64,000 nucleotides of DNA from Vitellaria paradoxa. Lineage: Eukaryota > Streptophyta > Magnoliopsida > Ericales > Sapotaceae. The stretch covers positions 18,837,228 to 18,901,227 of the forward strand of contig CM034241.1 of NCBI GenBank assembly GCA_019916065.1, written 5' to 3'. The translations under genes were made by a program, and so were the position numbers. Position 1 is the stretch's first letter. Every line of letters starts with the position of its first letter. Of the stretch, positions 1-9,192 are shown piece after piece. Below the pieces are notes generated by a model. The model had not been told where the DNA came from. It saw nothing but the letters and a program-made list of their open reading frames with translations, and did not search any database.

Positions 1-714
1 TGGTTACCCATATCAAGAGCAGAAAACAAACATCAAAAGATAATTAAAAAAAAATCAAACTTTCAAAGATATCCATAGAGAGAGAAGAAGAGGAGTGAAC
101 TGACCTTGTAACACCTATATATTGAGAGGTTCTCTGTCCAAATGTGTCAATAGACTTCCTATGAACAAGTTGTGTGTGTATATAGATTGCTTTTTTTTTT
201 TTTCTGTCACTCCCGCTCAATCAATAGAAACCTTTTTCACGGAATAAATCCCCTAAAAACCACAATCAAATAAATTAATCTCATCCCTAGATTTCAGGTT
301 CCTCTGATCCTTTAACAGATAAAACATAAAAACAGAAAAGAAAAAGTGTAAAAAGGGGGGAGAAAAGAATACATCAGCTCCAAAAGAATACACCAACATC
401 AGTGATCATGCTATAGGAAGTTGGTCCCCAAAACAAATGAACACAAAAAAATAACCTCAATAGAAATTTGGTCCCCAAAACACAAAACCTAGAAATTATA
501 AGTCACAAAACCATAAAACCCATCTACAGAGATATCAAATACATCAATAGGATCCAAAAACCTACTCTTTCAAGAATGGTCTGTGAGATAAATAGCTGGG
601 AATCAGAGCTCCACCGCCACTTTCACAACATTTCTTGCTCACTGAAGAGAAATACTAACAAGGACCTATAAATAAATACACATATATGTATGTATGAGCA
701 TGTATGTGTGTATG

Positions 715-756
715 TCTATATATATATATAGAGAGAGAGAGAGAGAAAGAGAGCGA
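715..756. repeat. (TA)n/(GA)n compound microsatellite
   Basis: A TA run of about 16 bases passes directly into a GA run of about 24 bases with one interruption. This is a simple sequence repeat with no coding meaning. Confidence 0.9.
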
Positions 757-883
757 AACTCAAAACAAAGGTGTTACCGGCGTGAATGTTATGACGAACC
801 GGTGGCAGAGAAGCATTCGGCCTTTTACCAATTACAAATAGGTGCAAACAAAGATGGGTATACTTACTGTGAACGGCAAAAGG

Positions 884-912
884 TTTCTTTTCTTTTCTTT
901 TCTTTTCTTTTT
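884..912. repeat. (TTTTC)n microsatellite
   Basis: About five consecutive copies of the pyrimidine pentamer TTTTC. No function is implied. Confidence 0.85.
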
Positions 913-960
913 CTACAGCTTTCACCAACCAGACATGTAGGCGCAAAATAAAAAAAATTA

Positions 961-1268
961 CTTCTCAACCTTCCTCGACTAGAAAGTTGGTTGGTAAGGA
1001 TATAAAACATTGGCGCTAATAAATGGCAGGCTGGCTTTTACATTATTGCCGACCAATTGGTCAGGGAAAAAGGGAGAAATTTTATTTTAACATTTCCTGA
1101 CTAAACTTTTGGTCGGCAAATAAAAATATTTAGTTGGTAAAGGTAATCTAATTGACTACAAAATTTGTTTCACATTGCCGACCAACTACTCGGAAAAAAT
1201 AAAAAATTAGTGACTAAACTTTTGTTGGTCGGAAAAACTAGTTGGCAAAAGTGTGCACTCTTGTAGTG
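961..1268. mobile_element. CACTA-type DNA transposon terminus (partial)
   Basis: Read on the minus strand from 1268, the end is CACTACAAGAGTGCACAC, which matches the CACTACAAGA-type terminal inverted repeat of plant CACTA (En/Spm) transposons. The preceding 300 bp contain repeated subterminal motifs in both orientations (GCCGACCA, TTGGTCGG, GTTGGT), as expected for a transposase-binding end. The matching opposite end was not found between 1 and 960, so the element is truncated or extends off the left edge. Element B coding sequence begins immediately to the right, so the transposon inserted into B or marks a deletion boundary. Confidence 0.65.
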
Positions 1269-2166
1269 AGTGATGAACTAGTGAGTGTAGAAGAAAAAGC
1301 TATGTTTATTAATGACTAATTGCCAATGTTTCAACCTTTGGAGACAACTTTGATTAAACCCAAACCATCGGTTGAGTGTTCCCATTGTCCTTTTAGGAAA
1401 CCTTTACCCAATGAGCTTAAGTATGTATTTCTAGGAAAGGGTGAAACATTTCCGATAGTTATGTCTTCTAAGTTGTAGAAAGCCCTAGAAGAAAGGTTGT
1501 TAGTGGTTTTGAGTGCTCACTGTAAGGCCTTAGGATGGACAGAAGTGGATCTTCAAGGTATTAGTCCCTTAGCATGCACTCATCATAAATACCTTGAGGA
1601 TGATGCCAAACCGATGAGGCAAACGCAATATAGGCTTAGCCCCAACATGAAAGAGGTTGTGAAGGGAGAAGCACTCAAATTATTGGATGTGGGTATTATT
1701 TACCCCATCTTAGATTCAAAGTGGGTGAGTCCTACCAAACTAGTCCCTAAAAAGTCCAGTGTATTGTTGTAGAAAATGAGAAAGGAAAGTTAGTACCATA
1801 ACATACCCAAACCGGGTGGCATATGTGTATCGACTATAGGCACCCAAATTATGTGACCTAGAAAAACCATTTTCCCCTTCCATTCCTAGATCAAGTGCTT
1901 AAGAGAGTAGTGGGAAATCATTTCTACTATTTTCTTGATGGATATTCGAGGTATAACCAAATTGAAATAGCAATTGAGGATTAGGAAAGGACCACCTTCA
2001 CATGTCCTTTTGGAACTTCTGCGTATAGACATATGCCATTTGGGTTATATAATGCATCGGCAACTTTTCAACGATGTGTGATGAGCATATTTAGTGATAT
2101 GGCGGAAAAATTCTTAGAGATGTTCATGGATGATTTCTCCATTTATGGAGCGAACTTTGATAAATG
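1269..2166 (+). pseudogene. Element B pol, first part: RT palm up to the FMDD motif
   Basis: Degenerate gypsy polymerase from the protease-RT linker into reverse transcriptase. The longest clean frame (1497-1772) includes LLDVGIIYPILDSKWVSP, the typical start of an Athila-type RT. After a stop near 1770 the similarity continues in shifted frames through FPLPFLDQVL, YFLDGYSRYNQIEI and TFTCPFGT. The catalytic FMDD is encoded at 2123-2134. Element A then interrupts the gene about 30 bp later, and the frame resumes at 11264. Several in-frame stops show that the gene is inactive. The family is clear; exact boundaries of the fragment are not. Confidence 0.85.
2162..2166. repeat. Target-site duplication AAATG, left copy of element A
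   Basis: AAATG directly precedes the TG of the 5' LTR. The same five bases follow the CA end of the 3' LTR at 11264-11268. A 5-bp duplication is the usual size for gypsy integrase. Confidence 0.92.
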
Positions 2167-2594
2167 TGATTGCACTTGAAAAGTGCTATTACAAACTCCA
2201 CTTTTGTATAACTTTTGATGCATTTAAGTAGTTTATTTTGAAGTTTTATTATTATTTTCTTAATTGCAGGTAAAAGGGTAAAATAAGTGAGATTAGCAAT
2301 GATGAAAGTGGCAGCCGAGGAGAGAAAAAGGGTCCGAAGTTCAAAATAGTTGAAGTGGTGTGCAGCTGAAGTTCCAGCTCGACACCTTGTCAGTATTTTG
2401 ACCATATCTTCTCACTCACAACTCGGATTGACCTGATTCTTTTTGGGTTGGAAAGAAGACTCAAAGGGCTACAACTTTCGTGCTTTAGCCGAAGCCTGAA
2501 TCGATCGTTTGCGAGGTCAAAATTGCAGTTGAAGTTGAGGACAGAAAGCTGTCAGAAGCAGCAAACGAGAAGCAGAACTTGAAGAACAAAGTTT

Positions 2595-2633
2595 CTGTGG
2601 TCCGGACCACCTGCCAAACGGTCCGGACCACAG
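2595..2633. promoter_or_regulatory. GC-rich inverted-repeat module in U3 of element A
   Basis: Arms CTGTGGTCCGGACC (2595-2608) and GGTCCGGACCACAG (2620-2633) are perfect reverse complements around an 11-nt spacer, and each arm is itself nearly palindromic. The module lies about 55-90 bp upstream of the TATA-like box, so an enhancer or protein-binding role is plausible. Diverged versions recur in the LTRs of F and J, in the solo LTR at 42666-44431, and in the leaders of A and F. Confidence 0.65.
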
Positions 2634-2686
2634 TGTGTTATGCGCGCGCGGCTTCACTCCGTCTTTTAGGGTTTTCTTTACGACTT

Positions 2687-2695
2687 CTTTATAAC
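2687..2695 (+). promoter_or_regulatory. TATA-like box of element A 5' LTR
   Basis: CTTTATAAC lies in an AT-rich stretch downstream of the GC-rich module and upstream of the structured R/U5 region. It is repeated at 9888-9896 in the 3' LTR. The placement fits an RNA polymerase II LTR promoter; this is prediction by position and motif only. Confidence 0.5.
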
Positions 2696-3082
2696 ATCTG
2701 CTAGATGGCCGACCCAAGGGAGGCCTAGTTTTAGTTCTACATACTTTAGGAACCTCTTTTTCATATTTTCAGATACTTTGAGAGTTTTAGAATAGTTTTT
2801 TAGAGAGTTTTCAATTACTTGTCTTGTTTATGGAGTTGTTCGATGTTTGGTTATTCTTCGCTGCACTGCTCTTTCATTACGTAGTTTCAGAGTTGCTTAC
2901 CGTGTAAGTTGACTTTCGTTTCGTTAATTTAAAATATGATTTATTATTTTCTAGTGGTAGATCTAATGTTTATGCTTTCGTTTATTGCTTTCGTTTTGTT
3001 TAAAATCATGCTAGCGTAGAAACCCTAGTTCTTGATTCAACGAATCAAGAAAGGATAGTTTACTCTGATCTATGGGATGTAC

Positions 3083-3191
3083 GTAGACCCTTCGCAGAGT
3101 TTGCGAAAGCTCATGCGTAGGGGTCTACAACTTTGAGACGTCTGCGTAGACCCTTCGCATGGTTTGCGAAAGCTCATGCGTAGGGATCTAC
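3083..3191 (+). other. Two tandem nested hairpins in R/U5 of element A
   Basis: Two copies about 63 bp apart. In the first, outer arms GTAGACCC (3083-3090) and GGGTCTAC (3121-3128) enclose inner arms TTCGCA (3091-3096) and TGCGAA (3102-3107). The second copy (3146-3191) keeps the inner stem and most of the outer stem. The unit is preserved in the 3' LTR and, more degenerate, in other A-type LTRs. It lies in the predicted transcribed leader, so it could fold in RNA. Confidence 0.6.
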
Positions 3192-3234
3192 ACTTTTTAA
3201 AACCTAATTCAGTTCTTTCAAAAACTTTCGAAAA

Positions 3235-3529
3235 CGAAAACCTTTGACTATATTCTCTGTAATCACTGGTAAAGGTTTTCGATTAAAATTTTCTTAATAA
3301 TTTTGAATCCTAATTTGAATTAGTTTATTTCAGAAACATTCGAAAACGAAAATCTTTGACTATATTCTCTGTAATCACTGGTAAAGGTTTTCGATTAAAA
3401 TTTTCTTAATAATTTTGGATAAACTAGAAGAATTGGAATTGAATCCGAATTCGAATAGGATTGTTTGGAAACCCTTCGAAAACAGAAGTTTTTGACTATA
3501 TTCTCTGTAATCACTGGTAAAAGCTTTTG
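3235..3529 (+). other. Three tandem long-loop hairpins in R/U5 of element A
   Basis: Hairpins at 3235-3281, 3347-3393 and 3483-3529 each have an 11-bp stem and the same 25-nt loop, which starts GACTATATTCTC and ends AATCACTGGT. Stem 1 is CGAAAACCTTT with AAAGGTTTTCG. Stem 2 keeps pairing with one G-U pair. Stem 3 has a different sequence (CAGAAGTTTTT with AAAAGCTTTTG) but still pairs at all 11 positions with two G-U pairs. The loop recurs in elements F, I and J and in the solo LTR at 42666-44431. Stem change with pairing retained suggests RNA structure. Confidence 0.7.
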
Positions 3530-4045
3530 ATTAAAACTTTCTCAATAATTTTCAAACAAATCCTAATTTAGGTTTTAACGCAAGTATTGCAACCCATCCC
3601 ATAGTGAAGACGTAAACTACCCGGAATTGATAGTTGGATCAAGGACTTCTTAAATTTATTTGCTTATTAATTGAATTGCCTTTGTTTGATTTACATTGCA
3701 GTTTTTAGATTAGTTTATTTTGCTGCGCATTTAAATTAGGAAAAATTCGTTTAGCTAATATTTTATTCCTTGAATCAACAATCAAGATTAAATTGCTGAA
3801 ATTTTGTTAATAGGTTGTTAAGTTAGTTTAAGTTGAATTTTGAACTTGCAAAACCCTAGGAATTAGTTTTAATTACTTTTCAAACTTAGTTTACAATCAA
3901 ATTTAGGATTTCCATTTTAACCTAGAAACTAAATATCATAGGCTCCTTGTGAATTCGACCTCGGACCCACCGAGTTAAAACTACACCGCACGCCCTTGCA
4001 CTTGGGGGTTAATTTAGACGCAATTTCTAATAGCGGTCAAGTTTT

Positions 4046-4063
4046 TGGCGCCGTTGCCGGGGA
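4046..4063 (+). promoter_or_regulatory. Primer binding site, tRNA-Asp type, element A
   Basis: TGGCGCCGTTGCCGGGGA, six bases after the LTR end, is a perfect complement to the 3' end of plant tRNA-Asp(GTC), including the CCA tail. It primes minus-strand DNA synthesis. Confidence 0.92.
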
Positions 4064-4112
4064 GCCAAATTTTAGTTTTTAGGTTGTTTCTATTTTAAGT
4101 TAATTTTCTTTC

Positions 4113-4156
<44 letters not shown>

Positions 4157-4369
4157 TTGATCCAAATTAGTATTCTGTGGTCCCGACCGTCTACACTCTG
4201 GTCCGACCACAGTACCCTTTCTCTGATTCTTTTCCTAGCTTATGAGCAATTGGATTCGAGGGGAAGACGGTAGATTACAGCGTCCTGATTCCTTAGCTGT
4301 TCCTTTAGAATTAGAGTCCTCATTTAGGAAGGAACTCAAACTCCTAGAATTCCTACTCCACCATTAGAA
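4064..4369 (+). other. Element A leader: poly-A run, GC-rich module, shifted gag start
   Basis: Contains a run of about 35 A residues (from about 4118), then arms CTGTGGTCCCGACC (4175-4188) and GGTCCGACCACAG (4200-4212), a diverged copy of the U3 inverted-repeat module. A frame starting at ATG 4242 encodes a plausible Gag N-terminus (MSNWIRGEDGRLQRPDSLAV) but stops at 4365-4367, two bases before the long gag frame. The natural Gag start was therefore probably 4242, followed by a frameshift near 4345. Confidence 0.7.
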
Positions 4370-6385
4370 ATGGCTGCTGAAGATCAAGCTGTTGCAGCAA
4401 GACAATCCTTGAGAGATATCTTGCAGCAGAATAGGCATACTCCTGAATCCTGCATAGTTTGGCCTGTAAACCAAACTTTTCACTTTAAACCAGGGATGAT
4501 CCAATTGTTACCTACTTTCCATGGGATGGATTCTGAGAATCCATATGACCACTTAACTCGCTTTAGGAACATTTGTGTCACTATAAAGGATCAAGGATGC
4601 CAAATAGAGCTGGTATTTCTTAAGTTATTCCCATTTTCATTGCAAGATAAGGCTGCTAGATGGTTTGAATTCCTACCATCTAATTCCATTCGCACCTGGG
4701 ATGAAATGCAAGCCAAATTCTTAAAGAAAATTTTCCCACCTAATAGAACTGATGCAATTCAGCATCAGATTCTGAACTTCGCTTCACAACATGGTGAGAC
4801 ATTCTACCAAAGTTGGGAGAGGTTTAAAACTCTCTTACATTCCTGTCCTCACCATGGATTTGAAGTCTGGCGTCTAGCGAGCATCTTCTACGGAGCCCTG
4901 ACACCACAATTGAAACAATTTGTGGAAACAATGTGCAATGGGCAGTATTACGATAAAACCCCTGAAGAAGCTTATGAATATCTTGAATTCTTAGCTGAAA
5001 ATGCACAAACTTGGGATACCACGGGACCTCAGAATACTCAGAATATTAATGGTACTCCTATTCGAGGTTTGCATCACTTAAGTGAAACCGATGATCTTAA
5101 GGCAAAACTAGCAACTCTGACCCGAGAAATAGAGACCCTTAAGATTAAAAAGGACACACCTATAGTTAAAGAACCCATAGCAAATGTCTATTGCGTAGCT
5201 TGTGATAGCCAATCTCATAGAACGGATGATTGTCCTAGTATGCCCCTGTGTAGAGAAGTCGTGCAAAATCAGCTATCTAGTGAACTTCCTATCCATGCAA
5301 TAAACCAATACCGACCTCCATATCGTGGACAGAATTTGGGAGGAAATCCCTATTCTGAAACATATAATCCGGGTGTGAGGAACCATCCAAATTTTAGTTG
5401 GAGAAATGATGGAGCAGCTCAAATGCCACAATCTTATCACCCTCCACCTCCTCCAAATCCTCAGGTTTCAGTCACTAATCCAGGATTGCCTCAGAATGTG
5501 GGACCTTCTCATACTCCATATATTCCCCCAAATAAGAGGTCCACAGAAGAAACACTTCAACAATACATGAACACACAATCCACACTTTGGGCTCAAAATA
5601 ATAGAACCTTGGACGACATTAGGGGACAGTTGACTCTTTTAACCCAAACGTTGACTACACAACCTAAAGGTCAATTCCCTGCTCAACCACGTCCAAATCC
5701 AATTGCCCAAGTGAAAAATGTTGAAGGGTCTTCCAATATGCCTGGCAATATTGAGCAGGTACAAAACATCACGACGCTTAGGAGTGGTAAAACTATAGAT
5801 AAAACCATTCACCCTAAGATGGTTGAGGTTAGGGAAGAGTTAGAACCTAAGCGGATGTCGGAAGATAATAGGAGGGAAGGAAAACAACCCATAGGCATGG
5901 AAGAAGAAAAATCTAAGAGGGAAGAGGAATCTAAGAAAGAGAAGAGTGAGGAAGAAAAAGGGGAGAATCAAAAGGAAAAAGAATCTATCTTAGTGCCTAG
6001 GGAGTATATCCCTAAAGCACCATTTCCCCAAAGGTTCTTGAAAGCTAAGAGAGAAGCTCAAGCAGCTGAATTGCTAGAGGTTTTTAAACAAGTAAAAATC
6101 AATATACCTCTTTTAGATGCAATTAAGCAATTCCCTTCTTATGCCAAATTCCTTAAAGAGTTATGCACTGTGAAGAGGGGTTTAAATGTTAAAGAAAAAG
6201 CATTTCTCACTGAGCAAGCAAGTGCCATAGTACAATGTCGTACTCCCCCTAAATATAAAGACCCAGGATGTCCTACAATATCTTGTTATATAGCGAAGTA
6301 CTATATCAGTAGAGCACTACTTGATTTAGGAGCGAAGTGTGAATTTGCTCCCTTACTCAGTGTACGAGCAATTGGGTTTAGGTGA
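4370..6385 (+). CDS. gag: Gag polyprotein, with start of protease, element A
   Basis: A 671-codon open frame. Residues about 40-200 form the retrotransposon Gag capsid region (FKPGMIQLLPTFHGM, PYDHLTRFRNIC, LFPFSLQDKAARWFEFLP). A zinc knuckle C-X2-C-X4-H-X4-C lies near residue 270 (CVACDSQSHRTDDC). A proline-rich stretch follows, then a charged K/E-rich segment (about 490-540). The last part enters the aspartic protease as far as LLDLGA, where one extra base breaks the frame and the protein ends in a short wrong-frame tail. Gag packages element RNA into cytoplasmic particles. The N-terminus probably lost about 40 residues to a frameshift upstream. Compared with element F, where protease runs through this site without the extra base, the break is an indel rather than a design feature. 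Confidence 0.9.
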   Translation: MAAEDQAVAARQSLRDILQQNRHTPESCIVWPVNQTFHFKPGMIQLLPTFHGMDSENPYDHLTRFRNICVTIKDQGCQIELVFLKLFPFSLQDKAARWFEFLPSNSIRTWDEMQAKFLKKIFPPNRTDAIQHQILNFASQHGETFYQSWERFKTLLHSCPHHGFEVWRLASIFYGALTPQLKQFVETMCNGQYYDKTPEEAYEYLEFLAENAQTWDTTGPQNTQNINGTPIRGLHHLSETDDLKAKLATLTREIETLKIKKDTPIVKEPIANVYCVACDSQSHRTDDCPSMPLCREVVQNQLSSELPIHAINQYRPPYRGQNLGGNPYSETYNPGVRNHPNFSWRNDGAAQMPQSYHPPPPPNPQVSVTNPGLPQNVGPSHTPYIPPNKRSTEETLQQYMNTQSTLWAQNNRTLDDIRGQLTLLTQTLTTQPKGQFPAQPRPNPIAQVKNVEGSSNMPGNIEQVQNITTLRSGKTIDKTIHPKMVEVREELEPKRMSEDNRREGKQPIGMEEEKSKREEESKKEKSEEEKGENQKEKESILVPREYIPKAPFPQRFLKAKREAQAAELLEVFKQVKINIPLLDAIKQFPSYAKFLKELCTVKRGLNVKEKAFLTEQASAIVQCRTPPKYKDPGCPTISCYIAKYYISRALLDLGAKCEFAPLLSVRAIGFR

Positions 6386-7067
6386 GTTAAAGCCTACCCG
6401 TGTGACTTTGCAACTTGCAGATAGATCAATTAAAGTCCCACGAGGTATAATTGAAGATGTACTGGTACAAGTGGAAAATTTTTATTTTCCAGTGGATTTC
6501 ATAATCCTAGATACTCAACCACTTACCAGTTTATCTACACCTGATCAAACACCAGTAATTCTAGGACGACCATTCTTAGCAACTTCGAATGCTTTGATTA
6601 ATTGTAGGAATGGATCCATGAAAATGACTTTTGGTAACATTGAATTTGAAACGAATATCTTTCATGTTACCAAACAACCAAAAGAGGTGCCTGATATACA
6701 GGGGGTAGATGTAGTAGAATCTATAGTCCAGGATTACGTGGACCATGAATTTGTCAAGGATCATTTAGAGAAAGCTATTCGCTTTAGTGAGGAGAATTTG
6801 AATTCCATGATATCAAACCAACAGGTAGTTTGCATTGATTTTTTAGGTGTTGAGGGGATACTAGAAAACACTCAACCACATTCCATGTTCACATATGCAA
6901 ATAATCTTGGGCCTTATTTGTGGTTCAAAGATCACTACAAGGTCATACATTCTCCAGCGTTCTCTACACTAGGAGCACACTCATTTTCGGCACTTCCCAG
7001 ACTCGAGGAGCATATTTTATTCCTAAAGCCATTTGGTGAGGCATGGGAAAGATCAGGGATTGGATAG
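6339..7067 (+). pseudogene. Protease C-terminal part plus novel tail, element A
   Basis: Resumes the protease frame after the +1 break (overlap with gag 6339-6385). YEQLGLGELKPTRVTLQLAD, VEDVLVQVENFYFPVDFIIL and VILGRPFLATSNALI are the flap and C-terminal parts of an Athila-type retropepsin. Similarity to F continues to NSMISNQ (about 6821), then stops abruptly. Instead of the linker to RT seen in F, an unrelated tail of about 80 residues follows and ends LEEHILFLKPFGEAWERSGI. The same tail closes the element D gag. All of RT, RNase H and integrase is replaced by this tail. Its function is unknown. Confidence 0.8.
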
Positions 7068-7388
7068 TATATTTTTGCATTAACCCTTATATATTAGTCG
7101 ATTAGATTTTATTTATTTATTTATTTTTGTTTTCTTTCTGCCTAGATTAAATTTTAATTTTCTTTTAGTTTACTTTTATTTGTTTATTCTAACATTTTAT
7201 CTCGTAAAAGTTTTATTTTTTTCTTTTAGTACAATTAATTCAAAGGAATAAACTGCTCAAGTTCTTTTCTTTTCTTCAAATAAGGAAGCTCTTGAGGTAA
7301 TATCCTTCCTCTCCCTTTTATTTAGTTTTGCACTTCTAATTGGTATTTCACATATATAATTGTTCTTGTTGGGAGTGCTGTAGAATCT

Positions 7389-7400
7389 AAGTTGGGGAGA
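7389..7400 (+). promoter_or_regulatory. PPT-like tract 1 in element A spacer
   Basis: AAGTTGGGGAGA, preceded by CTGTAGAATCT. Counterparts are at 13570-13581 in B and 27372-27384 in D, both after a similar CTGT-G-AACT context. Confidence 0.45.
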
Positions 7401-7541
7401 TGCCTTAAGTGGCTTGAATAATGGGTGCATGCTTGGTTTAATTTGTGCTTTGTTCTTATTTGTGCCTTTGTTGTTATTGTTTCATGCTCATCATCATGCT
7501 CACTATTGCACACTACAGACCCACATACGCATCATGGTTCT

Positions 7542-7581
7542 CACATTGAGGACAATGTGAATTTTAAGTTGGGGGGTAGGG
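7542..7581 (+). promoter_or_regulatory. Hairpin plus PPT-like tract 2 in element A spacer
   Basis: A perfect stem CACATTG (7542-7548) and CAATGTG (7553-7559) with loop AGGA stands just before AAGTTGGGGGGTAGGG (7566-7581). The tract is nearly identical to the true PPT. Counterparts are at 13706-13720 (B) and 27540-27555 (D). The distance from tract 2 to the terminal PPT is 1789, 1772 and 1793 bp in A, B and D. A second plus-strand primer site, like a central PPT, is a possible role. Confidence 0.5.
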
Positions 7582-8362
7582 TTCGCATGATGACCTTTTG
7601 TGCCAAAATTGTAAAAATTTAAAATTTTTGAGCATCTTTAAGCATAAATACATGAATTTAGCACATTTGTACCTACATGTCATCCTTTCTTTCTGGTTTG
7701 GTCGATTGTGGAATTAAGTGAGAAAGTGATGAATGAGTTTTGTTCAAGCTTTAATAGGAAACTTAGTTCAAGTTGATTGTATAATGATCTTGTGCATCTT
7801 TGACTATCAATAGAAGAGTTTATGTGCTTAGGAGTTGATTTTCTTTAACATTGGTTAATTGAGCATTCTTGGACGAGGTAGAGACTTATACCCCTTAATG
7901 GTGAGCTTTTGAGCCTATTATTCTTTTCTTGAGGGGTTGCACATAATCATAGCTCTTTTATTCTTCACTTTGGTTTCCAATGCACCAATTGCATCACACA
8001 CACTTGCATTAGTTTCACTTGGCATATTATGAGTTGTTGCAAGCTTTGAACATGATGCTAGGCCATCTTTGCTATTGTTGGGCCTCTTTATCCTTTCTTG
8101 GTTATGAATTATCCTAGGAACCAACTTGAAGCCTTTTAAATAAAGTGTGTGACATATTTATATATATTTTTTTCTTGGTTCCCACCTCATATATTGTCCT
8201 TTAACCTTATTCACACACTCTAAGCCTTACCCTCACATGTCTTGGATTGTGAAAGTGCCTTAATGTCAATGATGTGAATGGGGGTTGGGAATGGAAATTT
8301 TTAAGAGCATATTGAGAGGAAATATTGGGTGGAGAATCTAGCTGATGTATTTTCATTATTTC

Positions 8363-8464
8363 AAAAAAAAAAAGAAAAAAATAGAGAAAAAAATAGAGAA
8401 AAAAAAGAAAAGAAAAAAAAAAGAAAAAAATAGAGAAAAAAAAAAGAAAGAGAAGAAAAAAAGG
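8363..8464 (+). repeat. A/G-rich low-complexity tract in element A spacer
   Basis: About 100 bases almost wholly A with scattered G. A similar tract sits at the same relative place in B (14479-14536), D (28329-28384) and, as its T/C complement, in I (60127-60213). The lysine-rich and phenylalanine-rich reading frames across it are artefacts of composition. Confidence 0.8.
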
Positions 8465-9192
8465 TTTTTCACTTCTTTTTGCTTGGGTAGTTCGGGACTT
8501 GTGCATTGTATTAGAATTATTGAGAATGTCCCATGAGTAGTTCGTAAGTTTGTGAATAAGCTTCTTGTGGGAATCCTTGTTGGGGTTTAGAAAGGAAATG
8601 GGTAGTTCGAGACTTGTGCGCACTTAAGCATATTTATCGCAAGACATGTGCTTTGATTTCTATATCCTCCATTGTTAACCATTACCCCTGGCCAAGTTAC
8701 AACCAAAACAAAGACCTAGTGGATTCTAAGCAAGCAACTCTTATATTGTGCATGTAGTGGTCTTATGTAGGTTGTGTGGTGTGATCTCTTACATATGCAT
8801 TGGAACATAGTTATGAGCTGTCCACTTTGAATTTCATTTCAGTTCACTCACTTATTTGTGGGGTTATGTGCAACTAGGTAAGCATCATATGCTAATAGGT
8901 GTGTGTGAACCCTTGATGAGTGAATTTCTTTCTATGAGTGGTACCTTGTGAGTATTTGAAGTCAAAACCTAGTTCCGTTTATGCTCTTGCAACCTTGTTG
9001 AATGAATGAAACAATTTTGCACACATGCTCTTTCTACTTTGATAGTCCATGCATTAATGCTTAGCACTTGGGAATTACACATGATATTTGGGTTTTATGA
9101 CTTGTTAGGCTTGAACTTAATTCATTGTTGATCTTAATCATTTTTTTTAACACTTTGAGACCATACCATAGAATTTTGTGGGTAAATTCACT

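Larger units (their letters stand above)
1..960. other. Unassigned AT-rich left flank
   Basis: I recognise no gene here. Short reading frames at 468-671 and 694-951 have no family resemblance, and the second runs through a GA microsatellite. The stretch holds poly-A and poly-T runs and simple repeats. It may be the interior of the DNA transposon whose terminus lies at 1251-1268, or older intergenic DNA. Nothing visible decides between these. Confidence 0.4.
2167..4039 (+). repeat. Element A 5' LTR
   Basis: Begins TGATTGCACTTG and ends TAGCGGTCA, with short TGA...TCA inverted ends. U3 holds an inverted-repeat GC-rich module (2595-2633), an alternating CG run near 2642 and a TATA-like box (2687-2695). 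That implies a transcript start near 2720 and a very long R/U5 of about 1.3 kb. R/U5 holds the structured repeats listed separately. Relative to the 3' LTR it lacks 23 bp near 3306, between short direct repeats. The 3' end (CACCGAGTTAAAACTACACC) is shared with the LTR ends of F, I and J. Confidence 0.95.

Noticed and set aside
694..951. ORFs on both strands through the GA microsatellite
   Set aside because: Low-complexity translation (repeated Arg-Glu or Leu-Ser) without start context or homology.
2124..2405. Repeated minus-strand ORF seen also at 9343-9606 and 61409-61693
   Set aside because: It recurs only because it lies in A-type LTRs; it spans the LTR border and has no domain resemblance.
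3235..3529. Regularly spaced repeats with hairpins, superficially like a CRISPR array
   Set aside because: The units lie inside a plant retrotransposon LTR, diverge in the stems, have only three copies, and recur at the same place in other LTRs.
4046..4063. A tRNA gene or tRNA-derived SINE at the PBS
   Set aside because: Only the 18-nt complement of the tRNA-Asp 3' end is present, exactly at the LTR border; no A or B box follows.
6339..6385. Programmed frameshift between gag and protease in element A
   Set aside because: In element F the same region is read in one frame; alignment shows one extra base in A right after the LLDLGA codons. No slippery heptamer stands out, so a mutation is simpler.
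8207..8623. Minus-strand ORF with a phenylalanine-rich stretch (and similar frames near 60180 and 28277)
   Set aside because: It is the translation of the A/G-rich spacer tract and has no conserved protein sequence.
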